DNA of 13,471 nucleotides from Dehalococcoidales bacterium (GTDB lineage Bacteria > Chloroflexota > Dehalococcoidia > Dehalococcoidales > JAUXAE01). Positions 1-5,882 of this stretch are shown piece after piece. How positions within the stretch are numbered: position 1 is the stretch's first letter; every line of letters begins with the position of its first letter. Position numbers and translations under genes: made by a program. Below the pieces are notes generated by a model. It ran no database searches. It was not told the DNA's origin and saw only the letters and a program-made list of their open reading frames with translations. The stretch spans positions 1-13,471 of the forward strand of contig JAUXAE010000020.1 of NCBI GenBank assembly GCA_030620035.1, given 5' to 3'.

Positions 1-1
1 C

Positions 2-550
2 TTCGGCACCGTGGCCTGTGTCGGCGGCGGCTTTGCCCTGGCCACCATAGTGCCCATTACCCGGGCCCTAAAGAAGGCCGGCAACAGGGTTATTTCCATT
101 GTGGGGGCGCGTAATAAGGAGCTGCTCTTCTGGCAGGACAAGTTGGCTGGTTTCAGTGACCGGCTGATAGTAACCACCGATGACGGCTCCTACGGCCGCA
201 AGGGGGTGGTCACCGAGCCGCTTAAAGAACTGCTCGAGGGCGGGGAGAAGATTGACCGGCTTATCGCTATTGGCCCCAGTATTATGATGAAATTCTGCGC
301 CCAGACTACCCGGCCGTTTGGTGTTAAGACCATCGTCAGCCTGAATCCGATAATGGTTGACGGCACCGGCATGTGCGGCTGCTGCCAGGTATCTGTTGGT
401 GGCCTGACCAAGTTTGCCTGTGTTGATGGCCCTGAATTTGACGGCCATCAGGTGGACTGGAATTTACTCATTGCCCGCCAGAATACCTACCGTAATGAAG
501 AGGAGTATTCCTTTGACCAGTGGCGGCGCCGGCATGGCGGTCACTCCTAA
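2..550 (+). CDS. nfnA: NfnA-like ferredoxin:NADP+ oxidoreductase subunit alpha, 3' part
   Basis: C-terminal part of the small subunit of NADH-dependent reduced ferredoxin:NADP+ oxidoreductase (also annotated sulfide dehydrogenase alpha), a cytoplasmic flavin-based bifurcating enzyme. The frame is open to the window edge (reads F-G-T-V-A before the first possible start codon, GTG at 11), so the N-terminal FAD domain is missing. Seen: the pyridine-nucleotide domain opening VGGGFALATI, then IVGARNKELLFW, DDGSYGRKG, and the [2Fe-2S] region DGTGMCGCCQVSVGG followed by KFACVDGPEFDGH, the layout of the PyrK/NfnA family. Homologues as I recall them read CGGC or CGAC; here an extra cysteine gives C-G-C-C. 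Stop TAA at 548-550. nfnB follows after 22 bases on the same strand, as expected for a two-subunit enzyme. The family is clear; the true substrate pair cannot be read from sequence. Confidence 0.9.
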   Translation, partial: FGTVACVGGGFALATIVPITRALKKAGNRVISIVGARNKELLFWQDKLAGFSDRLIVTTDDGSYGRKGVVTEPLKELLEGGEKIDRLIAIGPSIMMKFCAQTTRPFGVKTIVSLNPIMVDGTGMCGCCQVSVGGLTKFACVDGPEFDGHQVDWNLLIARQNTYRNEEEYSFDQWRRRHGGHS

Positions 551-572
551 AACCAGGATGGGGTAATTAGCC

Positions 573-1970
573 ATGAGCAGGCTTGATTTGAATCGGGTAC
601 CCATAGCCAAACAGGCACCTGAGGTACGGGTCAAAAACTTCAGTGAGGTTGCCTTGGGCTATAGTTTCAGGGAAGCTCAGGCCGAGGCCAGCCGCTGTAT
701 CCAGTGTCCCAAGCGTCTCTGTGTCGCCGGTTGCCCGGTGGATATTGATATCCCTGAATTTATCCAGGCTATAGAAGAGGGTGACCTGCCCCAGGCGCTA
801 AGGGTACTAAAAAAGACCAATAGTCTGCCCGGTATCTGCGGGCGGGTCTGTCCCCAGGAAACACAGTGTGAGGCGGTCTGCGCCCTGGACAAGAAGGGGG
901 CGCCGATTGCTATCGGTCGTTTGGAGAGGTATGTGGCTGACTGGGAGCGGGCTCATCTGGGGGAGGTAGCGCTATCCGGGGTAGCCAAGCCGCCCAGTGG
1001 CCGGCGGGTGGCCGTAGTCGGCTCCGGGCCGGCGGGACTGACCGCGGCCGCTGAGCTGGCCAAGTTGGGCCATGGGGTGACCATCTTTGAGTCACTGCAT
1101 GTGGCCGGTGGGGTGCTAATATACGGCATTCCTGAGTTCAGATTGCCCAAGGACATTGTTAGGGCAGAGGTTGACTATGTCGCTTCCCTGGGGGTAAAGA
1201 TTGAGCTTAACGCCGTAGTGGGCAAGCTGGTAACCGTCGACGAACTGCTGGCTGGTGGCTACCAGGCCGTTTTTCTGGGCACCGGGGCCGGGGCACCTAT
1301 GTTTTTAAATATTCCCGGTGAGAACCTCAGCGGCATCTATTCGGCCAATGAGTTCCTGACCCGGGTTAACCTGATGAAGGCCTACCAGTTTCCCGAATAT
1401 GATACCCCGGTCAAGGTCGGCCACAGGGTGGTCGTCATTGGCGGTGGCAACGTGGCCATGGACGCCGCCCGCTGTGCTGTAAGGCTTGGTGCCCAGGAGG
1501 TCTCTGTTGTCTACCGGCGTTCTGAGGTGGAAATGCCCGCCCGCCGCGAGGAGATGGAGAATGCTATGGAGGAGGGCATCAAGTTCAGGTTTTTGACCCA
1601 GCCCAAAAAGTTCTTAGGCAATGAAGGCAACTGGGTGGTTGGCATGGAGTGCTACCGGATGGAGCTTGGTGAGCCCGATGACAGCGGCCGGCGCCGCCCC
1701 ATAGTTAAACCAGGCACCGAGTTTATCATTGAAGTTGATATCGCCATAGTGGCTCTGGGTACCAGCCCCAACCCTCTGGTGGCATCTACCACCAGGGGCC
1801 TTGAGGTCACCAAGCGGGGTACCGTGGTCGCTGATGAAGACACTGGCCAAACAACCAAGCCCGGGGTCTGGGCCGGTGGCGATATAGTTACCGGGGCGGC
1901 CACTTTAATAAGTGCCATGGGTGCCGCCAAGCGGGCCGCCGCCGATATAGACAGGTATTTGAGGGGGTGA
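573..1970 (+). CDS. nfnB: NfnB / GltA-like NADPH-dependent oxidoreductase subunit beta
   Basis: 465-residue flavoprotein, the large subunit partnering the preceding nfnA; also commonly annotated as NADPH-dependent glutamate synthase small subunit (gltA). Seen: an N-terminal ferredoxin-like domain with two cysteine sets, C42, C45, C50, C54 (CIQCPKRLC then GCP) and C89, C93, C99, C103 (ICGRVCPQETQCEAVC), which should bind two [4Fe-4S] clusters. Then come an FAD-binding Rossmann motif VAVVGSGPAGL near residue 146, a second nucleotide-binding motif VVVIGGGNVAMDAAR near 285, and the C-terminal FAD motif ending GVWAGGDIVTGAATL. Length is normal for the family. Start ATG 573 is preceded by GGATGGGG at a good distance. 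With NfnA it would couple NADH and reduced ferredoxin to NADP+ reduction in an anaerobe. No large glutamate synthase subunit lies nearby, which favours the Nfn role. A strong terminator follows. Confidence 0.93.
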   Translation: MSRLDLNRVPIAKQAPEVRVKNFSEVALGYSFREAQAEASRCIQCPKRLCVAGCPVDIDIPEFIQAIEEGDLPQALRVLKKTNSLPGICGRVCPQETQCEAVCALDKKGAPIAIGRLERYVADWERAHLGEVALSGVAKPPSGRRVAVVGSGPAGLTAAAELAKLGHGVTIFESLHVAGGVLIYGIPEFRLPKDIVRAEVDYVASLGVKIELNAVVGKLVTVDELLAGGYQAVFLGTGAGAPMFLNIPGENLSGIYSANEFLTRVNLMKAYQFPEYDTPVKVGHRVVVIGGGNVAMDAARCAVRLGAQEVSVVYRRSEVEMPARREEMENAMEEGIKFRFLTQPKKFLGNEGNWVVGMECYRMELGEPDDSGRRRPIVKPGTEFIIEVDIAIVALGTSPNPLVASTTRGLEVTKRGTVVADEDTGQTTKPGVWAGGDIVTGAATLISAMGAAKRAAADIDRYLRG

Positions 1971-1991
1971 AGTTTTTTATTGGCGGTGTCT

Positions 1992-2015
1992 AAGAGGGGC
2001 GAAGCCCCTCTTTTT
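1992..2015 (+). terminator. Intrinsic terminator after nfnAB
   Basis: A perfect 9-bp stem, AAGAGGGGC pairing with GCCCCTCTT around a GAA triloop, runs straight into further T residues (2013-2015), 21 bases after the nfnB stop. The T tract lies on the + side, so it serves nfnAB and not the convergent gene at 2116-2754. Confidence 0.88.
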
Positions 2016-2022
2016 AAAATCT

Positions 2023-2050
2023 TCCCCCTCTCCTTTGAAGGAGAGGGGGA
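2023..2050. repeat. Long perfect palindrome, REP-like, between convergent genes
   Basis: CCCCCTCTCCTT (2024-2035) pairs perfectly with AAGGAGAGGGGG (2038-2049), with T2023/A2050 extending the stem to 13 bp around a 2-base centre. It lies between the nfnB terminator and the convergent gene ending at 2116. On the minus strand the stem is followed by AAGATTTT, so it could serve as a weak terminator for that gene. The very C/T-rich arm and the trailing ATAATAGGGGATGAGGTT look like a dispersed intergenic palindrome (REP type). That it recurs in the genome is inference; no second copy occurs in this window. Confidence 0.7.
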
Positions 2051-2115
2051 TAATAGGGGATGAGGTTGATAGATAATTCCTTTCTTTATTCTAAACCCCG
2101 GCAGCTTGCTCGCCT

Positions 2116-2754
2116 TCACTCAAGCTCGTAGAAAATGTCTTCTTCTATAGGCTTTTCTTTGGGGGGCGGTTTGGTCTCGGCTGGTGGCTTTTCAGCAGCT
2201 TCGGCTTGTTCAACCTCAGCCTGTTTTGCTTTGACTGGCTCTTCTGGTGGCGCGGCCGCTTTGGCCTGTTCTGCCTGCGCCTTGGCCGCTTCAGCTGCCT
2301 TGGCCTTTTCGGCCTCTAATTGTTTGAGTGCCTTAACGATGCCCTCTTCAATATTGCGGGCCACCGAGAAGTGCTGCTGAGTCCAGAGCCACTGGTTATC
2401 TATCTTCTCCAGCACCCCGGTGAGCCTTGCCGACAGGCTTATTTCTTCTTGGCCCTTCTTTTTAATGGTGTAGTAAACATGAGAGGCCACCCAGGCGGCC
2501 GGGCCGTTGGCCTTAATAGATGTCCAGCCGTACTTCAGGGACAAAGTCTCTGCCTCGGTGAAGGTTTTTTCCATCCGCTCTTTTAGCTGTCCCGGCCCGA
2601 TGCTCATCTCGGCCTCTTCCGGGCCGATGGTTAGCATGTTTGAGTCTTTTGAGAAGAGCTTCATAAAGGCATCAATATCTTTTGCCTCCATTGCCTGGGC
2701 CATCTTAATTAAGACCTCATTAACGGCCCTTCTGGTTTGCTCATCGGCTCTCAT
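2116..2754 (-). CDS. NTF2/SnoaL-like domain protein with Ala/Glu/Lys/Pro-rich C-terminal tail
   Basis: 212-residue protein of unknown role. Residues about 1-130 resemble the SnoaL/DUF4440-type NTF2-like fold: an N-terminal helix (RRAVNEVLIKMAQAMEAKDI), then DAFMKLFSKDSNMLTIGP, a middle strand pair with ARLTGVLEK and the closing WLWTQQHFSVAR. Such domains bind small ligands or act as enzymes or adaptors, and no catalytic residues are obvious. From about residue 140 it becomes low complexity, first a charged Ala/Glu/Lys helix (EAEKAKAAEAAKAQAEQAK), then a Pro/Glu/Lys-rich stretch ending EEDIFYELE; this tail is probably an extended or coiled arm. No signal peptide or membrane segment is seen. 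The ribosome site AGGAGG (2762-2767 on the complement) is 7 bases from ATG 2754 but only 1 base from GTG 2760, so ATG 2754 is chosen. It is monocistronic with its own promoter. Confidence 0.8.
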   Translation of the reverse strand: MRADEQTRRAVNEVLIKMAQAMEAKDIDAFMKLFSKDSNMLTIGPEEAEMSIGPGQLKERMEKTFTEAETLSLKYGWTSIKANGPAAWVASHVYYTIKKKGQEEISLSARLTGVLEKIDNQWLWTQQHFSVARNIEEGIVKALKQLEAEKAKAAEAAKAQAEQAKAAAPPEEPVKAKQAEVEQAEAAEKPPAETKPPPKEKPIEEDIFYELE

Positions 2755-2785
2755 AACCACGCCTCCTTTTCTAGTGATTAAAGAT

Positions 2786-2806
2786 GCTTAAACCATTTTG
2801 TTAAGC
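2786..2806 (-). repeat. Inverted repeat in the 5' UTR of the NTF2-like gene
   Basis: GCTTAA (2786-2791) and TTAAGC (2801-2806) form an inverted repeat with a 9-base spacer. It lies between the predicted promoter and the ribosome site of the gene at 2116-2754. It could be an operator half-site pair or a weak RNA hairpin; chance is not excluded for 6-base arms. Confidence 0.3.
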
Positions 2807-2827
2807 CTGGCTTCTTCTTGGTATATA

Positions 2828-2856
2828 AATTTATAGTGACTGGAGTAATATGTCAA
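2828..2856 (-). promoter_or_regulatory. Sigma-70-type promoter of the NTF2-like gene
   Basis: On the complement a consensus -35 box TTGACA (2856-2851) is followed after 17 bases by TAAATT (2833-2828); the overlapping TATAAA (2835-2830) gives 15-base spacing. Transcription would begin near 2821, leaving a leader of about 65 bases before ATG 2754. The perfect -35 box makes the call fairly good; which -10 box is used is uncertain. Confidence 0.6.
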
Positions 2857-2896
2857 CCAAGAGCATTGCCGGGGTATTTAAGAAGAGTCCCTATCC

Positions 2897-3997
2897 TCAG
2901 ACATTAAACAGGAAGGTAATGACATCGCCGTCCTGGACAATGTAGTTCTTGCCCTCCAGCCTCAGGAGACCGTGCTTGCGGGCTTCGGCTAGGCTGCCGC
3001 TCTTAAGCAGGTCATCACAGCTGATTACCTCCGCCCGGATAAAGCCCCTCTCCATATCGGAGTGTATCTTGCCGGCTGCCTTAAGGGCCGTGGTGCCCCG
3101 GGTAATGGACCAGGCCCTAAATTCACCCGAGGCTATGGTGAAGAATGAGATTAGGCCCAGCAGTTCGTAGGACAGCTTGATGGTGCGGCTAAGCCCCGAC
3201 TCTTCTAGGTCGAAACCGGCCCGGAGTTCGGTAGCAGAGCTGTTATCAAGCTCAGCCAGTTCCATCTCCAGCTTGCCGCAGAGGGTGATGAGGCGGCGCC
3301 TTGGCCCGGCATAGCCTGAGCTCAGTTCGGCTTCTAGAACTTGAGCCTGGGATAGCTGGTCTTCACCAATGTTGACCACTATCAGCAGTGGCTTGGCACT
3401 CAGGAACTGGTAGCTGGCAATGCTTCTGGCCTCGTCATCGCTCAGGCTCAGTTCCCGGATGGGGACATCCTTCTCCAGCTCGGCCTTTATCTTCATCAGC
3501 AACTCCTGCTCCCGAAGAAGGCTCTGGCGCTCGGCCTGAGGAGCCCCCTTTAGGGAAAGCTCAATCTTCTTAAGCCGCCGCTCAATGATGGCCAGGTCGG
3601 AGAAGGTAAGCTCCAGCTCCATGGTGGCGATGTCCCGCTGGGCACCAACACTGCCTTCAATGTGGGGTATGCTTTCATCAGTAAAGGCCCGGGCGACATT
3701 GATTAGGGCGTCTGTATTGGTTAACTGGGATAGGAGTTCACCGGTTATGGCCGCCTCCTGAACCAGACCCTTGACCGAGGCGCCAACATCAAGGTATCTC
3801 ACCTCAGCGGGAACTACCTTCTTGGGATGGAGTACCTTGGCTAACATTTCAAGGCGTGGCTCGGGCACCCTGGCGATGCCAGTATGGGCCGCCTCCCGTG
3901 AGTAGCCGCCGGTGCCGGCGTGTCCCTTGGTCAGGGCGTTGAAGACGGTCGTCTTGCCGCTTTGGGCCAGCCCTATGATGCCGATGGCAACGGTCAT
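2897..3997 (-). CDS. ychF: YchF/OLA1-family P-loop NTPase, divergent
   Basis: 366-residue cytoplasmic NTPase of the YchF (OLA1) group of the Obg-like GTPases. Relatives prefer ATP and interact with ribosomes; the exact job is unsettled. Seen: the P-loop GLAQSGKTT at residues 9-17, the G3-region equivalent YLDVGASVKG, the G4-equivalent VVNIGED (N-x-x-E in place of NKxD, typical of YchF), a helical hairpin insert (ERRLKKIELSLKG to LMKIKAELEK), and a very well conserved C-terminal TGS domain (IHSDMERGFIRAEVI then YIVQDGDVITFLFNV). Length matches the family. The P-loop and switch II differ from standard YchF (GLPNVGKST, DIAGLVKG), so this is a divergent subgroup. ATG 3997 is preferred over GTG 4033 because GGTGGAG sits 8 bases upstream and homology begins there. 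It lies 67 bases downstream of the small gene at 4065-4289, probably co-transcribed from the promoter at 4357-4385. Confidence 0.88.
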   Translation of the reverse strand: MTVAIGIIGLAQSGKTTVFNALTKGHAGTGGYSREAAHTGIARVPEPRLEMLAKVLHPKKVVPAEVRYLDVGASVKGLVQEAAITGELLSQLTNTDALINVARAFTDESIPHIEGSVGAQRDIATMELELTFSDLAIIERRLKKIELSLKGAPQAERQSLLREQELLMKIKAELEKDVPIRELSLSDDEARSIASYQFLSAKPLLIVVNIGEDQLSQAQVLEAELSSGYAGPRRRLITLCGKLEMELAELDNSSATELRAGFDLEESGLSRTIKLSYELLGLISFFTIASGEFRAWSITRGTTALKAAGKIHSDMERGFIRAEVISCDDLLKSGSLAEARKHGLLRLEGKNYIVQDGDVITFLFNV

Positions 3998-4064
3998 CGC
4001 TAAAGCTCCACCCCCTCCCCATTTCTCGGCCACTTGATGGCAAGCCTGGTCTTGGCCTAGTCTG

Positions 4065-4289
4065 TCAGCGGCTCGATTTTATAATCCTTCCGGCGTACTT
4101 AAGGGCAGACTCTCTCTCATCAGGGGTTGCCTGCTCATTGGCGGCCAGGTCTAGCAGGGCCAGCAGTGCCTCATGGGTACCCACTGTGCCAATCTGGTCA
4201 ATGGCCTTTCTCCTCAACTCAACGGCCAGCTCCAGGTCGGTGGCGATGGCAACCAGTTTTTTTAGTTCATTGGTTACTTGTTCTGACAT
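4065..4289 (-). CDS. Small helical protein, HEAT-repeat-like, unknown function
   Basis: 74-residue protein that I do not recognise as a named family. It begins MSEQVTNELKKLVAIATD and is predicted wholly helical. The central and C-terminal parts (RRKAIDQIGTVGTHEALLAL, then DERESALKYAGRII) read like one to two HEAT/PBS-lyase-type helical repeats, in which an Ala-x-x-x-Ile-Gly turn is followed by an amphipathic helix. ATG 4289 has GAAGGAG 7 bases upstream. A longer reading frame up to 4385 exists, but its start falls inside the predicted -35 box, so it is not used. The gene is first in a unit with the YchF-like gene, so a link to translation or NTPase regulation is possible but unproven. Confidence 0.75.
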   Translation of the reverse strand: MSEQVTNELKKLVAIATDLELAVELRRKAIDQIGTVGTHEALLALLDLAANEQATPDERESALKYAGRIIKSSR

Positions 4290-4356
4290 CGTCTGTCTCC
4301 TTCTAGCTATAGTAGCGTCAGGCCGGTAAAGATTTTGTCGCTTCTTTTTAAGCCTA

Positions 4357-4385
4357 ATTCTACTCTTTGTATCACTATTGTTCAA
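4357..4385 (-). promoter_or_regulatory. Promoter of the small gene-ychF unit
   Basis: On the complement TTGAAC (4385-4380) and TAGAAT (4362-4357) are separated by exactly 17 bases, a good sigma-70 match (4/6 and 5/6). Transcription would start near 4350, about 60 bases before ATG 4289. It is back to back with the holA promoter; the two -35 boxes are 12 bases apart. Confidence 0.72.
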
Positions 4386-4397
4386 TAGGCATAATTA

Positions 4398-4426
4398 TTA
4401 CCGGGCAGGTCGTAGTGTGGTAGAAT
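4398..4426 (+). promoter_or_regulatory. Extended -10 promoter of holA
   Basis: TAGAAT (4421-4426) is preceded by TGG, making an extended -10 (TGnTAGAAT). The -35 region 17 bases upstream, TTACCG (4398-4403), is poor, as is usual for extended -10 promoters. The start would be near 4433, giving a short leader of about 20 bases before the holA TTG codon. Confidence 0.6.
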
Positions 4427-4453
4427 GGGGAACCGATAAGCCGGGGGCAGACC

Positions 4454-5461
4454 TTGTTGTACATACTTTCCGGGCGGGACGATTTTTCCCTTAATGAATC
4501 GCTTAGTGAGATAAAAAGAAGCCTGGGTGATGAGTCGCTGCTGTCGGCCAATACTACTGTCCTTGATGGCCAGCAGGTGACCCCAGAACAGCTCGGCGGT
4601 GTTGCTGAGACAGTGCCCTTTCTGGCGGAAAAGCGGTTGGTTATTGTTAACGGGCTGCTGGAGCGTTTTGAGCCTAAGGGCAGAGCTGGCCGGGGCAAAG
4701 ACAAGGCACCGGCGGCCAGGGAGCAGGGTGATTATGAATCATTCGGCCACCGCCTTAAGTTACTCCCTGATAGCACAGTTTTAGTGCTGGTAGATGGCAA
4801 TGTAGTCAAAGGTAACCCTCTGTTTAGGGAGCTGGCCCCCGGGGCCGAGGTAAGGACCTTCCCCCTTTTAAGAAGGGAAAAGCTGGCTCAGTGGATTAAG
4901 AGGCGTGTCGGCAGGGAGGGTGGCCACATATCCCCTCAGGCAGTAGAATTACTGGCCAGGCTGGTGGGCAGCAATCTATGGATTATGGCCAGCGAGGTTA
5001 ACAAGCTGGTCCTGTTTGCCTCGGGCGGCTCTGTTGAGGAGGAGGATGTTAAGCGTGTCGTCGGCTATAGCCAGCAGTCTAATGTTTTTGCCATGGTGGA
5101 CGCTATTCTTGAGTTTAAGATTAGACTGGCACAAAGGTCTCTGCAACAGTTGCTTAAGGCAGGGGTGGCGCCAAGCTATCTGCTTTTTATGTTAACCCGG
5201 CAGGTTCGTTTAATTGTGCGGGCCAAGGCACTAAAAAGGCAGGGCAAATCGGCAGGGGAGATTCAAGACAGGCTGGCCTTGGCCTCAGATTTTGCCTGGC
5301 GTAAAACACAGGAGCAGGCCGCCGGCTATTCTCTTGACCGGATGAAGGAGATCTACCGTAAGCTTCTTGAGACAGACCTGTCCATTAAGACAGGTAGATA
5401 CGATGGTGAGCTGGCCCTCAACATTCTGGTAGCCGAGCTGTGTCACCGGGGCAGGCCGTAG
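4454..5461 (+). CDS. holA: DNA polymerase III subunit delta
   Basis: 335-residue clamp-loader subunit that opens the beta sliding clamp during chromosomal replication. Seen: the HolA N-terminus LYILSGRDDFSLNESLSEIK, the following SLLSANTTVLDG and ETVPFLAEKRLVIV (the strand and helix pattern of the delta AAA+-like domain, which lacks a P-loop), the middle LVGSNLWIMASEVNKLVLF, and the C-terminal collar domain with PSYLLFMLTRQVRLIVRAKAL and ETDLSIKTGR near the end. Length is typical. The start is TTG 4454 (the next codon is also TTG); an in-frame stop TAG lies just upstream and no ATG or GTG is available near the conserved N-terminus, so a rare TTG start is inferred. The ribosome site is weak (GGGGGCAG). 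It stands alone, with a divergent unit upstream and degraded sequence downstream. Confidence 0.92.
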   Translation: MLYILSGRDDFSLNESLSEIKRSLGDESLLSANTTVLDGQQVTPEQLGGVAETVPFLAEKRLVIVNGLLERFEPKGRAGRGKDKAPAAREQGDYESFGHRLKLLPDSTVLVLVDGNVVKGNPLFRELAPGAEVRTFPLLRREKLAQWIKRRVGREGGHISPQAVELLARLVGSNLWIMASEVNKLVLFASGGSVEEEDVKRVVGYSQQSNVFAMVDAILEFKIRLAQRSLQQLLKAGVAPSYLLFMLTRQVRLIVRAKALKRQGKSAGEIQDRLALASDFAWRKTQEQAAGYSLDRMKEIYRKLLETDLSIKTGRYDGELALNILVAELCHRGRP

Positions 5462-5567
5462 CTCGTTTTAGATGATTTCCCAAAGGTAAAGACGTTCGGG
5501 GAGCCTGCAATAGTTATCTAGTCTGATAGGCCTTGCCCGCCATCACTGCCAAAGACACAGCTTAGTA

Positions 5568-5795
5568 CTAATGCCGCTGTCCAACTTGACAGGCCGGCCG
5601 GCCTGAGATGACGGCCACCAGAGCCAGCCTGTGGCTCAGAATAGACAGATAGTGGCGGCAAAGCGGGGATACTCGGGCCTGCTTGGGTGTTGGTGCCGTC
5701 TGGCTGATGGTGCCGTCAACATCGGTGATAAGACCAAAGCGGGGCCGTCTTAAGGCCTTTTTAATTACCTTCAGGTGTTCAAAAACAGAGGCCAC
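5568..5795 (-). pseudogene. otsB: Trehalose-phosphatase (otsB) fragment
   Basis: 75 codons that match only the N-terminal part of the HAD-family trehalose-6-phosphate phosphatase. Seen: GLITDVDGTISQTAPTP (HAD motif I, DxDGT, followed by the Pro-rich spacing typical of OtsB), ARVSPLCRHYLSIL, and the motif II region ALVAVISGRPA. Then the frame runs into CQVGQRH and a stop. A full enzyme has about 230-270 residues including motifs III and IV; none of these is readable in any frame in the roughly 100 bases left before holA ends. Hence about two thirds of the gene is gone. The candidate GTG start has no good ribosome site. It is convergent with holA and divergent from the ROK kinase. The OtsB assignment rests on pattern memory; another short HAD phosphatase is possible, but the gene is truncated either way. 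Confidence 0.72.
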
Positions 5796-5821
5796 GAGCC
5801 CAATTTAGCAGGAAGCTTACC

Positions 5822-5851
5822 TTGCGCCAACTCGACCATCGAGGTTATAAT
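5822..5851 (+). promoter_or_regulatory. Promoter of the ROK kinase
   Basis: A perfect -10 TATAAT (5846-5851) lies 18 bases after TTGCGC (5822-5827). Transcription would start near 5858, which places ATG 5883 in a leader of about 25 bases and argues against upstream start codons. Confidence 0.65.
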
Positions 5852-5882
5852 TTGGCAGGCTTTACTGCCCGGTGGGACTAGC

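Larger units (their letters stand above)
5462..5882. other. Degraded intergenic region between holA and the ROK kinase
   Basis: 421 bases with no intact gene. They hold the otsB-like fragment (5568-5795, minus strand) and the ROK promoter (5822-5851, plus strand). In the 5462-5567 part every frame on both strands is broken by stops within a short distance and I recognise nothing. No terminator hairpin for holA is evident. Confidence 0.65.

Noticed and set aside
1652..2119. A 155-codon open frame on the minus strand across the nfnB end and the terminator
   Set aside because: It runs through the terminator hairpin and the palindrome, has low-complexity content, and opposes a well-supported gene.
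4290..4385. A longer N-terminus for the small helical protein
   Set aside because: It would start inside the predicted -35 box and include basic, non-conserved sequence; ATG 4289 has a proper ribosome site.
5775..5882. A 36-residue N-terminal extension of the ROK kinase
   Set aside because: It begins upstream of the TATAAT promoter and overlaps the otsB fragment; ROK homology starts just after ATG 5883.
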